The notes under the pieces are model-generated. The model saw only the letters and a program-made list of their open reading frames with translations. It was not told the origin of the DNA and made no database searches. A DNA stretch of 34,380 nucleotides from QFOX01 sp033763655 (GTDB taxonomy: Bacteria > Pseudomonadota > Alphaproteobacteria > Rickettsiales > UBA3002): positions 1-34,380 of the forward strand of contig JANRKD010000009.1 in the NCBI GenBank assembly GCA_033763655.1, given 5' to 3'. The translations under genes and the position numbers were made by a program. Of the stretch, positions 11,827 through 20,215 are shown one piece after another. Within the stretch, counting starts at the first letter, position 1. The number at the start of each line of letters is the position of its first letter.

Positions 11827-14673
11827 TTAAATACGGTTCAAATCATCGAGAAGCTGATCGACCGTTTTAATGACTTTGGTGTTCGCCTGATACGACCGCT
11901 GGGCAACGATGATGTCGGTCAGCTGTTCAGCCAGATCGACGTTGGATTGCTCAAGCGCCGCCGCGACGATGGTCCCCGTACCGTTGGTGTTGGCCTCGCG
12001 CAGGTTGACCTCGCCCGACGCCCGCGTCTGGGTGAAGATGTTGCCCGAAAGCGCCTCCAGCCCGTTCGGGTTGGCAAAGCTCGCCAGCGGTATTTTGAAC
12101 AGGCGCTGCGTCTGCCCGTTCGAGTAGCTGGCGTTGACGATGCCATCCTTGTCGATCGCGACGCTGACCAACTGACCGACGGGTGCGCCGTTCTGGTTGG
12201 CGAAGTTCACGTTATAGGCCGAATCGAACTGGCTCAGCCCATCCGATAAGCCGGTGGTGGCCGCCCCTACCGTGCCGAACGGCTGGCCCGCCGTCCCAAG
12301 ATTGAGGGTAATATCCGAAGCAATCGCGCCATTGGTCCAGTTGATGGAGAACGGGGCCGACAGGCTCGACGAAATGCTACGCAGCGTTCCGTCGCCGTTG
12401 AAGTTGATAGTGCCGGTCACCACCTGGCCATCGACCAGCGAGGTACTCACATCCGTTTCGGGAATGGAATGCACCTCAACCCCCCAGGAATTATCTGCGA
12501 TTTTGATAAAGCTGAAGCGCAGATCGTGGCCACTGCCGAGGCTGTCAAAGATGCGGACGTTGCGGCTGAACTGTGCCGTAATATCGCCCGAGGCCAGGTT
12601 CTTGCCGATGGCACCGGTCGGATCGTAACGCGGCCCGAGCACCCCGGTCGTCTGCGGCGTGTAGGCCGCTCCACCCAGCGATGTCACCATGCCCAGATGT
12701 GCCAGCAGGCTGCCTTGGTTGGATTCCCCGGCAATCGACACCTTGTTGGCAGCAGCAGCGGCGAAGTTACCGCCGGCAAGCGTGACCGCAGCAGGGGCCG
12801 GGATGCGCACCGTGTAGGTGCCCGCCGTTTTGGCAATCACCTGATAGGGGCCACCGTTCGGGAAGGCGCCGGGCAGGCCACCAAGGCCGTTCGTCAACCC
12901 CGAGATGTAAACACTATCGCCGGGGTTAAGTGTAGCGGGTTGCGCCGCATCGGTAATCACGAGGTCAATGGCCGATCCCACAGGGAAGGTGCCGGCGGGA
13001 ATGGCAATCGGCGTCCCCGCGACGGGGATGCTGAAATTGACATCCGGCACATCCGAGAAAGTAATCGTATCCAGCGGATCATCTACCCGGATATCGAGTG
13101 TGGCGCTCGAAAGTGGGCTATTGACCACCGCACTGACGCCATCATCGCTATTGACGAGGTTGGCCAGCCCCTGCAGGCTCGAGAAGCGGCGGTTGCCGAT
13201 GGCAATGTTGCTTAAATCCAGCTCTTCCAGCCAGTCGATACCGCGCTGCGTCGAGGTGCCGACCGCGTCGCCGTTGGCAAAGGTGACGGCCTGCGAGGCA
13301 TCCTCCGCCCCCACCACAAGGCGGCCGCTCGTCACCCGCGCCGTCAGGCCGTTGACCGAATCAATCGCCGAAGCCAGTGAGTTGAGGTTGTTGAATTCGC
13401 CGCTCAATGTATTTGGGGCCGTGGCCGAGTAACGGAAAGTCTGTGTGCCCGTCGTCGCGGTGGTAATCGTGAAGGTCTGCGATGCGGTGGTAAAGCTTGC
13501 CGTTCCCGTCTGGCCGAGGAAAGTCTGCGTGGCGCTCGACGCATCGAGCACATTCCCCTGGAATTGCCGTGTATCGGCTGTGGGGCCGACACCGGGGCCG
13601 GCGTTCGCGCCCGCCACGCCGCCATGCGCGGTCGAAACCGTGATGCGCAAGGTGTCAGCATCCACGCGCTGCACCACATGCTGCGCATTTAATTCCGAGG
13701 CCGGAGTGGCACCCACGGCGGCGGCAAAGCCGGTCAGCGTCACCTGATCCCCGCCAATTAACCCGTGGCTGGGGATGGTAATCAGGAATGAAGAGCCGGT
13801 ATCGAACTTAATATCCGACGCGGCACTCAGGGCGATGCTGGCCGTGTTGTCGGCACCGGCATCCCCGAAGTTATTGGCTCCGATGGGCGTGGTAATGCTG
13901 CGACCAATCGTGAACCCGCCGAATTCATAGTTGAATTGCAGGCCATTACCGGTCGAGACCGAGAACTGGTCACCACGGCGCGACGAATCCGCCGAAGCCA
14001 GACCGAATTCCGAGCCGACATAAATCTTGTCGGCAGCAAGGTTGAGGTTCGCGGCGTTGCTGGCATCGGATAGCAGCGTCCCCGATTCCCCTGGGAAAAT
14101 GACTTCACTGGCCTTGAGGTTGGCACCCAGTGCCAGCGTCGAGGTGCCTTGCGCCACGCCCGAGGCGGTCTCGACGTTGACCGGCTTCAGCGAATCGAAG
14201 TTGGTGAACGCGGTCGTGTTCGGGTTGCCGACTTCACCCGGCAGGCGGCCATCGCGGTCAAGCGGCCAGCCCTGCAGAAATTGCCCCTGCGCATTGACAA
14301 AGTTGCCGAGTGCATCCGGCGAGAAGGAACCGGCCCGCGTGTAAAGCGGGGTGGCTGCCGTCCCTCCGACACTGCCATCGGGCACGCTGCGTACCACGAA
14401 GAATCCGCCGCCGGAAATCGCAAGGTCGGTCGGCGATTGGGTCGATTGCAACAGCCCCTGTTTGTCGATGTCGAGGCGTGTCCCGGCGCGTACACCGCCC
14501 GTCTGGAAGGAAACGGCGCTGCTGGAGTTCACCACCAGCGAGGAGAACGTGGCTGTCGCCTGCTTATAGCCGACGGTGTTCACGTTTGCGATGTTGTCGG
14601 AAATCGTACCAATTTTGCTCGATTGGGCCGCCAGACCCGATACGCCCCCGAATAATGCGCCGTATAAACTCAT
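11827..14673 (-). CDS. flgE: Flagellar hook protein FlgE (very long form)
   Basis: FlgE polymerises into the hook that joins rod and filament. The N-terminal rod/hook domain (IGTISDNIANVNTVGYKQ, residues 21-38) and the C-terminal helix (SNVDLAEQLTDIIVAQRSYQ, 910-929) are canonical. At 948 aa it is more than twice the enteric protein (about 400) and far longer than Caulobacter (about 590). The extra length lies in the middle. It includes two similar beta-rich segments, residues 292-365 and 566-642, each with a GDxVxxxGxxxxxGxxP pattern, also seen in FlgK. AGGAGG precedes ATG 14673. It has its own sigma-54 promoter at 14746-14762 and can also be reached from fliK-flgD. A terminator follows. Confidence 0.95.
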   Translation of the reverse strand: MSLYGALFGGVSGLAAQSSKIGTISDNIANVNTVGYKQATATFSSLVVNSSSAVSFQTGGVRAGTRLDIDKQGLLQSTQSPTDLAISGGGFFVVRSVPDGSVGGTAATPLYTRAGSFSPDALGNFVNAQGQFLQGWPLDRDGRLPGEVGNPNTTAFTNFDSLKPVNVETASGVAQGTSTLALGANLKASEVIFPGESGTLLSDASNAANLNLAADKIYVGSEFGLASADSSRRGDQFSVSTGNGLQFNYEFGGFTIGRSITTPIGANNFGDAGADNTASIALSAASDIKFDTGSSFLITIPSHGLIGGDQVTLTGFAAAVGATPASELNAQHVVQRVDADTLRITVSTAHGGVAGANAGPGVGPTADTRQFQGNVLDASSATQTFLGQTGTASFTTASQTFTITTATTGTQTFRYSATAPNTLSGEFNNLNSLASAIDSVNGLTARVTSGRLVVGAEDASQAVTFANGDAVGTSTQRGIDWLEELDLSNIAIGNRRFSSLQGLANLVNSDDGVSAVVNSPLSSATLDIRVDDPLDTITFSDVPDVNFSIPVAGTPIAIPAGTFPVGSAIDLVITDAAQPATLNPGDSVYISGLTNGLGGLPGAFPNGGPYQVIAKTAGTYTVRIPAPAAVTLAGGNFAAAAANKVSIAGESNQGSLLAHLGMVTSLGGAAYTPQTTGVLGPRYDPTGAIGKNLASGDITAQFSRNVRIFDSLGSGHDLRFSFIKIADNSWGVEVHSIPETDVSTSLVDGQVVTGTINFNGDGTLRSISSSLSAPFSINWTNGAIASDITLNLGTAGQPFGTVGAATTGLSDGLSQFDSAYNVNFANQNGAPVGQLVSVAIDKDGIVNASYSNGQTQRLFKIPLASFANPNGLEALSGNIFTQTRASGEVNLREANTNGTGTIVAAALEQSNVDLAEQLTDIIVAQRSYQANTKVIKTVDQLLDDLNRI

Positions 14674-14745
14674 AACTTCCTCCTGTCGTATTATTTTCCG
14701 GTATTGCGCCGCGTGGGCGGCGATCGTTCCTCTTCCTCACTGCTA

Positions 14746-14762
14746 TGCGAAACTCATGCCAA
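14746..14762 (-). promoter_or_regulatory. Sigma-54 promoter of flgE
   Basis: Read on the minus strand, TTGGCATGAGTTTCGCA has GG and GC ten bases apart, as in the -24/-12 consensus TGGCAC-N5-TTGC. It differs little from the flgI promoter TTGGCATGATTGTCGCA. Start would be near 14734, about 60 bp before the flgE ATG. Confidence 0.75.
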
Positions 14763-14787
14763 GTGAGCGTTCGCCTCAAAAAATCCC

Positions 14788-15501
14788 CTAAATATTCGCG
14801 CGCGAGATGGCTCGCACCGCCAGCACATCCTCGAACTTCACGGTGCGATTGCCCGCCTGAAGCAAGGTGTTGCCGGCACTATCGTTCTCGACACCGCTGA
14901 CGATTCCCACAGAGCGCGGCTCGGCCAGCAGGGGCTTGTTCTGCGTGTCGAGCGCATTAATCGCAATCGTGTAAGTGCCATCTGGCTCCTGCGCGCCGGT
15001 TTCACTGTTGATGCCATCCCATATCACCAGATTGCGACCTTCCTTGGTGTCGCCATTGCCACGGAATACCACCCGCCCGAGCGCGTCGCTAATCGTCACT
15101 TCGGTTGAATTGGCAATCTTGGGCAGCACATAGCTGAATGCCCCCTGCCCCGCGATAACATCGCCGGTATTTCCCTTGCTCTCGATTTCCTTACCGATAT
15201 AGCCAACGGCCGTGGTGATGCCCGATTGTTTGCTCGCAGCCAGCAATTTTTCGAGCGTCGCGTTGGTGTTTACCTGTTGCTGCACCCCGGAATACTGTGC
15301 GATCTGCTGGGTGAACTGGTTGGTGTCCATCGGCGCCGATGGATCCTGATTTTTGAGCTGCGTCGTCAGCATTTTCAGAAAAAAGTTGATGTCGCTCGAC
15401 AGTTGCGTCTGCGAGGCATTGGCACTGGTACGCGAAGAGGTGGCGGCATTCAGCCCCCCCGTATTCACCGTCCCACCCGAAGCAATCAGATCGGTTTCCA
15501 T
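14788..15501 (-). CDS. flgD: Flagellar hook-capping protein FlgD
   Basis: FlgD caps the growing hook and guides FlgE assembly. The N-terminal signature FFLKMLTTQLKNQDPSAPMD with TNQFTQQIAQYSGVQQQ (about residues 40-77) is diagnostic. The C-terminal part has the FlgD Ig-like/tudor pattern, with VTISDALGRVVF, VIWDGINSETG and PDGTYTIAINALD. Its 237 residues match the family. AGGAGG lies at good distance from ATG 15501. It starts 9 bp after fliK and precedes flgE by about 115 bp that contain the flgE sigma-54 promoter. Confidence 0.95.
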   Translation of the reverse strand: METDLIASGGTVNTGGLNAATSSRTSANASQTQLSSDINFFLKMLTTQLKNQDPSAPMDTNQFTQQIAQYSGVQQQVNTNATLEKLLAASKQSGITTAVGYIGKEIESKGNTGDVIAGQGAFSYVLPKIANSTEVTISDALGRVVFRGNGDTKEGRNLVIWDGINSETGAQEPDGTYTIAINALDTQNKPLLAEPRSVGIVSGVENDSAGNTLLQAGNRTVKFEDVLAVRAISRANI

Positions 15502-15510
15502 TCAAGCCTC

Positions 15511-17022
15511 CTAAGCGCTGATATCCACGCCCTCACGGACGTTAAAAAGATACTGGTGATGCACGGTTTCCACCGCCGCGTGCGTAGTATGCGCGCCAGC
15601 CCGGCCTTCGTTGGCAGGCGCGTGTGGCTGCCCCTGATGCGGATTTTGCCCCTGACCGCCAAGATCGGAATGAAGCTGCTGCGGTTGCGGCGGCTGGCGC
15701 AGGTTGAACTGCATACTGCCCGCATCGGCCTTGATGCCTGCTTCCTGCAGGGAGCGTTCCAGCATGCGCGCATCGCGGCTCAGATGGTCGAACGTGTCGG
15801 GCTTATCGACCAGAAACAAAATCTGCGTCTGGCCTTCGCGGTTAGTCTGGATATTCACCTCGACCCGCCCCAGCTCCACCGGGTCAAGCTGCACGGTCAT
15901 CCGCGCGATACCATCCTGCGCGGCCTGATGCACGGCGACGCGCACCTGCTCGCTCACCGGCGCATGGTTAATGTAACCGGGCGTGGCGACGATATCCACC
16001 GGCTGCGCAGCGCGTAGTGTCTGGGTGGCGCTGTGGCCAGCCGTCGGCGAGAGGTTCGAAAGCGCGGTGACGGTTTTATCCTCGAACGCGCCGCTGATTT
16101 CAATCGGCTTGCCGCCTTCCTGCGCGGCGCCTGCCGCTGCCGCAAGGCTCTGGAATACGCCCGCCGCATCCGCCTTACGGGCGGCAGATTCTGCCGTTAA
16201 TGTCGGCAGATTGATCTCAGGCAGGCTCTCCTCACCCGCGCCGGCAAGCGTCAGGGGCGGAATGGCCGCATCCAGATCGGCGCGCGGCGCGGCGATACCG
16301 ATATCCGCCACCGGGCGGATGCTGATGGCTGCCAGCGGCACGATGACGCTGACCGTGTTCAGGGCGTCGGATTCTTTTTTCTGCGCTTCATCTGCCGCTC
16401 TTTGCGCCGCTGCATCATCTGCCGAATGGGGACGAAAAATCGCCGTCGGCACAGGTTGCAACAATGCTGCAACAACCGCCGACGCCTCCTCTGCCACTTC
16501 AGCGGATTCAGGCTTTGCCACCGCGAGCAGCGCCGTAAGGCCCACGAGCGAAAGCTTCGCTTCCTTAATGGCGGGGACGGCCTGCAAAACTTCCCCAATG
16601 GTTCTCGGCGTGCCGGTTTGGGCGATCTGCTGCAATTGTTCCTTAAGCTGCAAAAGCGCTTGCGTTCCGGCGGCGGTCGGATGTTGCACCAGCACCGCAT
16701 CCACCCGCGTGACGAGTGCGGCGACGTCGCCCGGCGCGATGACCTGGTCGTGTGCGCCCAGAAGCTCCGCCAGCGGATTGCCGCTCGCGCCCGGCATTTC
16801 CTGCGCGCTTAACGCCGCCAGCGAATTACCCTTCAGTAAACTGCCCTGCGAAAACTGCTGCGCGCCCGACTGATCGTCATACGATTTGCCCAGATCCCCC
16901 AGCAATTGCGAAAACTGCCCGGCAAGCCCGCCTTCTTCCCCATTTGCTAAAAGGGCTGTGCCCTGAGGGTTTGGCGCCCCAATCAGCGCCATCAGCGCAT
17001 TCACTCCGCCAGGCTGCAACAT
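15511..17022 (-). CDS. fliK: Flagellar hook-length control protein FliK
   Basis: FliK is secreted during hook growth and switches the export apparatus from hook to filament substrates. The first 370 or so of its 503 residues are low-similarity, alanine-rich linker, as usual for this molecular ruler. The C-terminal Flg_hook domain (about 390-475) is clear, with VRVAVHQAAQDGIARMTVQL, DPVELGRVEVNIQ, FLVDKPDTFDHLSRD and LERSLQEAGI. The tail is Q/H/P-rich. GAGGA precedes ATG 17022, and a near-perfect sigma-54 promoter lies 36 bp upstream. It is first in the fliK-flgD-flgE operon. Confidence 0.92.
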   Translation of the reverse strand: MLQPGGVNALMALIGAPNPQGTALLANGEEGGLAGQFSQLLGDLGKSYDDQSGAQQFSQGSLLKGNSLAALSAQEMPGASGNPLAELLGAHDQVIAPGDVAALVTRVDAVLVQHPTAAGTQALLQLKEQLQQIAQTGTPRTIGEVLQAVPAIKEAKLSLVGLTALLAVAKPESAEVAEEASAVVAALLQPVPTAIFRPHSADDAAAQRAADEAQKKESDALNTVSVIVPLAAISIRPVADIGIAAPRADLDAAIPPLTLAGAGEESLPEINLPTLTAESAARKADAAGVFQSLAAAAGAAQEGGKPIEISGAFEDKTVTALSNLSPTAGHSATQTLRAAQPVDIVATPGYINHAPVSEQVRVAVHQAAQDGIARMTVQLDPVELGRVEVNIQTNREGQTQILFLVDKPDTFDHLSRDARMLERSLQEAGIKADAGSMQFNLRQPPQPQQLHSDLGGQGQNPHQGQPHAPANEGRAGAHTTHAAVETVHHQYLFNVREGVDISA

Positions 17023-17057
17023 AAATCCTCACGACAAAAAGAAGTTTGTCGATGAGA

Positions 17058-17074
17058 AGCAAGCTGCGTGCCAA
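17058..17074 (-). promoter_or_regulatory. Sigma-54 promoter of fliK-flgD-flgE
   Basis: Read on the minus strand, TTGGCACGCAGCTTGCT is an essentially perfect match to the sigma-54 consensus YTGGCACG-N4-TTGCW. The predicted start near 17046 leaves a 24-base leader with GAGGA before the fliK ATG. Confidence 0.92.
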
Positions 17075-17116
17075 CTCAGGAATAGGGTGGGTGAAGAAAG
17101 CCGCGCGGCGCGGTAT

Positions 17117-17563
17117 TCAGGCCGAAACGGTGGTTGAGTCCGGCAGCCCTGCGGCAGGTTTTGCCGCTTCTCCTTGCGCCTTCATTTCGCCGCCACGGTC
17201 GATCCCGTCCCAGGCGTCGCGCATGTCCTTGATTTCGGCGATAATCGCCCGGCACGCCTTGAGGTCATTACTGCGGTGCAGGGCAAAAATGCGCGCATCG
17301 AGCGCGGCGTAGAAATCATACAGCCCCTTCGCCGAAGGGCCGCCCGCCTCAAAATCAAGGCATGATTGCAGCCCGATGATAATATCCGACACCCGCGCCA
17401 GCTTGTGGTAACGCGCCTCATAATCCTTTTTCTCGATGGCCTCGGCAGCCTGCTGCAGGAAGCGGATCATCCCGTCATACAGCATCACGACCTGACGGGT
17501 TTTGCCCACCGTATGGCTGGCGCGGTGATAGGCCTTATACAGCCCGGCATGTGGTTGATTCAT
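17117..17563 (-). CDS. fliS: Flagellin export chaperone FliS
   Basis: FliS binds the C-terminus of newly made flagellin and keeps it unfolded for export. The 148-aa protein shows the family helices: YKAYHRASHTVGKTRQVVML, YDGMIRFLQQAAEAIEKKDY, and IIIGLQSCLDFEAGG with LYDFYAALDARIFALH. ATG 17563 starts at the conserved N-terminus; the ribosome site is weak. It follows fliD, as is typical, but a 161-bp MITE-like element now separates them, so fliS expression depends on read-through or a new promoter. The last 25 residues are an unconserved A/E/T-rich tail. Confidence 0.9.
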   Translation of the reverse strand: MNQPHAGLYKAYHRASHTVGKTRQVVMLYDGMIRFLQQAAEAIEKKDYEARYHKLARVSDIIIGLQSCLDFEAGGPSAKGLYDFYAALDARIFALHRSNDLKACRAIIAEIKDMRDAWDGIDRGGEMKAQGEAAKPAAGLPDSTTVSA

Positions 17564-17588
17564 GATAGCTTACCCACGAAAATGCTTT

Positions 17589-17753
17589 TAGGCACTGTTG
17601 TTAAATCCTGTTTTGTCCGGATTTTGAGTGATTTTTGAGCGAAAATTTTAGGATGGTTTGCAGGAATAGTCATTCTATTTCAAAAATCAGCCTGAAATTT
17701 GCAGCCAGGAATCGCCAAAAGACAGGTGGAACAGGAGTTAACAACAGTGCCTA
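17589..17753. mobile_element. 161-bp MITE-like element with TA target duplication
   Basis: TAGGCACTGTTGTTAA (17589-17604) and TTAACAACAGTGCCTA (17738-17753) are perfect 16-bp inverted repeats. After one mismatch the similarity continues for seven more bases inside (TCCTGTT). Reading the ends as GGCACTG...CAGTGCC leaves TA on both sides, the target used by IS630/mariner-type and some IS5-family elements. The interior is AT-rich and has no gene. It lies between fliD and fliS, and its right end forms the last base of the fliD stop codon. Confidence 0.8.
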
Positions 17754-19577
17754 GGCATTATTGCGTGCATTGGCCTGAGCGTCAAGCAGTTGCAGGAGGT
17801 TATTGGCCTTGCTCAGGGCGGCTTCGAGATTGGCAAATTGCTGCACCAGCTGATCGCGCAAGCGGGAGATCCTTTCATCAATCGTGGTGATTTCCGTCGT
17901 GTTGCGGGTTTTGGCGTCGTTCAGCGTCGAAAGCTCGGTCGTGACGGTACCGTTGACTGCATTGGTGAAGCCGTCGATGAGGTTATAGAAACGATCACCA
18001 AAACCCTGCGTCAGCGAAACATTGATGGTGGCGCTGCCCGCCGCAGCAAAGACAAATTCCGACCCTTCCAACGCACTGCCTACCGGGCCTTTCAGGCTTA
18101 CCCCGCCGCCCGCAATCGCCGTTGCCACAAAATCCACCGTGATTAACCCCGAAGTAGGATCGGTATAGGTTGCCTGATAGGTTCCCCCCACACTATCAAT
18201 CACCACCTGAAAGCTCGAAATATTAAGGTTGTTCGAGCGCTTCGAGGTCAGGAAACTCGAATTATCGCTCACCTGCTGGTATTCAAACAGCTTGCGCACG
18301 CCGTCGAAGTTCGAAAGCAGCGCCGATTGCAGCGCATCCGTATCGAGCGTCAGGATATTCTTGGTTTCCGGGTTGGTATCGTCGCCGGCGAAATTCTCGA
18401 GCTTGAGGCCAATATCGCTCAACTGCGACGGGTTGCCGCTGCCCGTAATGCCCGCCACCACGCGCGACACCTCACTGCTGACCGCGGCCACAATGTTGCG
18501 GAACGTCGCATTGTTATAGAGCACCGAGGTTTCCTTCGGCTGGCTGTTCTCATCGAGCAGCGACTGGTTCGCGGCAAAGAGTTTGAATTCATTATACGCA
18601 TCCGCAAATTGCGTAATCGCACTGCTCACCAGCGCCGTATCGGGGACAATGCTTACCCCGATCGTGCCCGAACTGGTCGGCTGCTTGAGCGTAAACGTCA
18701 CGCCATCGAGCGCATCGGAAACCGAGTTGCTCTCGCGGCTGATGGCCACCCCATCAATCGTAAACAGCGAGTTCTGCGCCGTTTGCGTGGTGGTGATTGC
18801 CGCCAGTTGTGAAAACACCCCCGCCGGGTCGCTCTCGATGCCCGCCCCTGCCACCGGCGCCGTCTGGCTGAGGTCGAACCCGAAAGTGGTGCCCGGTTTG
18901 GTCGCCGTAAAAATCAGCTTGTAGGTGCCGGTCGCCACCGTCAGCACTGAGGCCTGAATGCCCGTGCGGCTTGAAATCTCGTTGAATTTGCTGGCCACCG
19001 TTTCCAGCGAATCACCTTCACTCAACGTCAGCGGAATGCCGCCGACCGTGCCATCCACCGCCCGCAGATTAATCGTTCCCGCCTCGAACAGCCCTGCCGT
19101 CGGCACGCCGTTCGCGGTGACGGCAGAAGCGGTCGAACTATCGGCCAGCAGAAAATTACCGGATTGCTGCTTGGTCTGGAAGGCCAGCTGGGTAATTGAA
19201 TTGATCGTGTAGCTCTGCGCCACCGCGCCGGGCTGGACAGTTACATCGAGAAAGTTGCTGGCGGTCGCCCCGGTGCTCGTGGTCACGCTCGCGGTGCGGT
19301 ATTGAAAAATATTCTTGCTGTCCACGTCCACCCCCGGGGGGTTGCGCAACGTATCCACCGCCGCCTGAAACTTGGCAAAAATAGTCTTGAGGTCGTTGAG
19401 CGCCGCCGTCTGCCCGTCAATCGCCGTATTCTTGGTTTCAAGCCGCACCGCAGGCGTACGTTTGGCCGCCGCCAGACTGTCGATCAACCCCTTTGTGTCA
19501 ATCTTCGAGGCACCCCCCGTGAGGACGGTTTTGCCGCCCTGCGTGCCGAATGTCCCCAATGTGATTTCCGTAACCAT
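17751..19577 (-). CDS. fliD: Flagellar filament cap protein FliD
   Basis: FliD (HAP2) caps the filament and folds incoming flagellin. The N-terminal domain has SKIDTKGLIDSLAAAKRTP (about 24-42) and the FliD-typical helical pattern. The middle contains FTIDGVAISRESNSVSDALD, with TFTLKQPTSSG, the classic FliD IDG motif. The C-terminal domain has FADAYNEFK, IGLKLENF, LTLDTDALQSAL and a coiled coil ending in LVQQFANLEAALSKANNLL. At 608 aa it is longer than enteric FliD (about 470). The TAG stop is formed by the TA duplication plus the first G of the adjacent MITE, so the native C-terminus may have been slightly altered. Two tandem sigma-54-like promoters lie upstream. Confidence 0.94.
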   Translation of the reverse strand: MVTEITLGTFGTQGGKTVLTGGASKIDTKGLIDSLAAAKRTPAVRLETKNTAIDGQTAALNDLKTIFAKFQAAVDTLRNPPGVDVDSKNIFQYRTASVTTSTGATASNFLDVTVQPGAVAQSYTINSITQLAFQTKQQSGNFLLADSSTASAVTANGVPTAGLFEAGTINLRAVDGTVGGIPLTLSEGDSLETVASKFNEISSRTGIQASVLTVATGTYKLIFTATKPGTTFGFDLSQTAPVAGAGIESDPAGVFSQLAAITTTQTAQNSLFTIDGVAISRESNSVSDALDGVTFTLKQPTSSGTIGVSIVPDTALVSSAITQFADAYNEFKLFAANQSLLDENSQPKETSVLYNNATFRNIVAAVSSEVSRVVAGITGSGNPSQLSDIGLKLENFAGDDTNPETKNILTLDTDALQSALLSNFDGVRKLFEYQQVSDNSSFLTSKRSNNLNISSFQVVIDSVGGTYQATYTDPTSGLITVDFVATAIAGGGVSLKGPVGSALEGSEFVFAAAGSATINVSLTQGFGDRFYNLIDGFTNAVNGTVTTELSTLNDAKTRNTTEITTIDERISRLRDQLVQQFANLEAALSKANNLLQLLDAQANARNNA

Positions 19578-19656
19578 GGAACCCTACCTTCGCGTAAAAG
19601 CCTGACCCTGCGCACGCCGCATCGCGCCACCGCGCCACCGGCACCAAAGCAATATA

Positions 19657-19693
19657 TGCAACAGCCATGCCGTTATGTGCAACAGCCATGCCG
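19657..19693 (-). promoter_or_regulatory. Two tandem sigma-54-like promoters upstream of fliD
   Basis: Read on the minus strand, CGGCATGGCTGTTGCA occurs twice, at 19678-19693 and 19657-19672, exactly 21 bp apart. Each has GG and GC ten bases apart and the TTGCA of the -12 element; the first base of TGGC is C. Starts would be near 19667 and 19646, giving leaders of about 90 and 69 bases. The upstream copy also forms a CAGCCATGCC/GGCATGGCTG hairpin with 19697-19706. Confidence 0.7.
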
Positions 19694-19711
19694 TTTGGCA
19701 TGGCTGCGCCG

Positions 19712-20098
19712 TTAAGCCTGTAACCGCACCACCGCCTGCGCGCTGCTGCTCTGGCTGCGCTCAAACGCCTGCAACAGCTTCTGCTCGGGGATGTACGTCA
19801 CTTTCCCGTCGAGCAGGCTGACATAGCGGGTGATGTATTGACCGGATGTATCCTTGTAGATGGTAAAGCTGCGGTCACTGACCGGAAACAGCTCTCCGGC
19901 GAGCTGTTGCGCCGCCTGCTTCACTTGCCCGTAACGCGCCTGTTCGGGCGTAAAGACGGCTTCACCATTGTTAGCACCAGGGGCAGGCAGAAACTCAGGA
20001 CTTGATTCTATTTGTTTTTGTGCGACCTGAATATCTGTGCTGCGTGCACCCGGCAAAATCTGAGGGGAAAATCCCCCAGCCTGCAGGTTGATAGTCAT
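19712..20098 (-). CDS. flaG: FlaG-like protein
   Basis: The 128-aa predicted protein has a variable N-terminus and a C-terminal FlaG pattern: SDRSFTIYKDTSGQYITRYV followed by LLDGKVTYIPEQKLLQAF, compared with the family form of a hydrophobic strand, D..TGE.IRQIP. FlaG proteins lie next to fliD in many bacteria and influence filament length. Two ATGs are possible; 20098 has GGAG seven bases upstream, whereas in front of 20104 the same GGAG is only one base away, so 20098 is preferred. It lies between fliC and fliD. Confidence 0.75.
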   Translation of the reverse strand: MTINLQAGGFSPQILPGARSTDIQVAQKQIESSPEFLPAPGANNGEAVFTPEQARYGQVKQAAQQLAGELFPVSDRSFTIYKDTSGQYITRYVSLLDGKVTYIPEQKLLQAFERSQSSSAQAVVRLQA

Positions 20099-20142
20099 TG
20101 TCATGCTCCATTTATTTTTTTATTCAGAACTTAATGTTCTTC

Positions 20143-20175
20143 GGGTGGGAAGCGCCGTGACGGCACCTCCCACCC
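20143..20175. terminator. Strong hairpin between fliC and flaG
   Basis: GGGTGGGA (20143-20150) and TCCCACCC (20168-20175) enclose an inner GCCG/CGGC pairing. On the minus strand no T-run follows, so it may be a partial terminator or a 3' stabiliser that lets fliC be expressed more than flaG. That is inference. Confidence 0.55.
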
Positions 20176-20215
20176 TTTTAGTCAGTCGGTCAAAACCTCT
20201 GAACGACTCAACGAA

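Noticed and set aside
12469..13215. Long plus-strand frame antisense to flgE
   Set aside because: It is a shadow frame of a high-GC gene, with no ribosome site and no recognisable protein features.
15226..16017. Long plus-strand frame antisense to flgD and fliK
   Set aside because: Both opposite-strand genes have clear family motifs. The frame is a by-product of codon bias.
20143..20183. Rho-independent terminator on the plus strand (hairpin then TTTT)
   Set aside because: No plus-strand gene ends here. The T-run side is wrong for the minus-strand fliC transcript, so the hairpin is only listed as a possible partial terminator.
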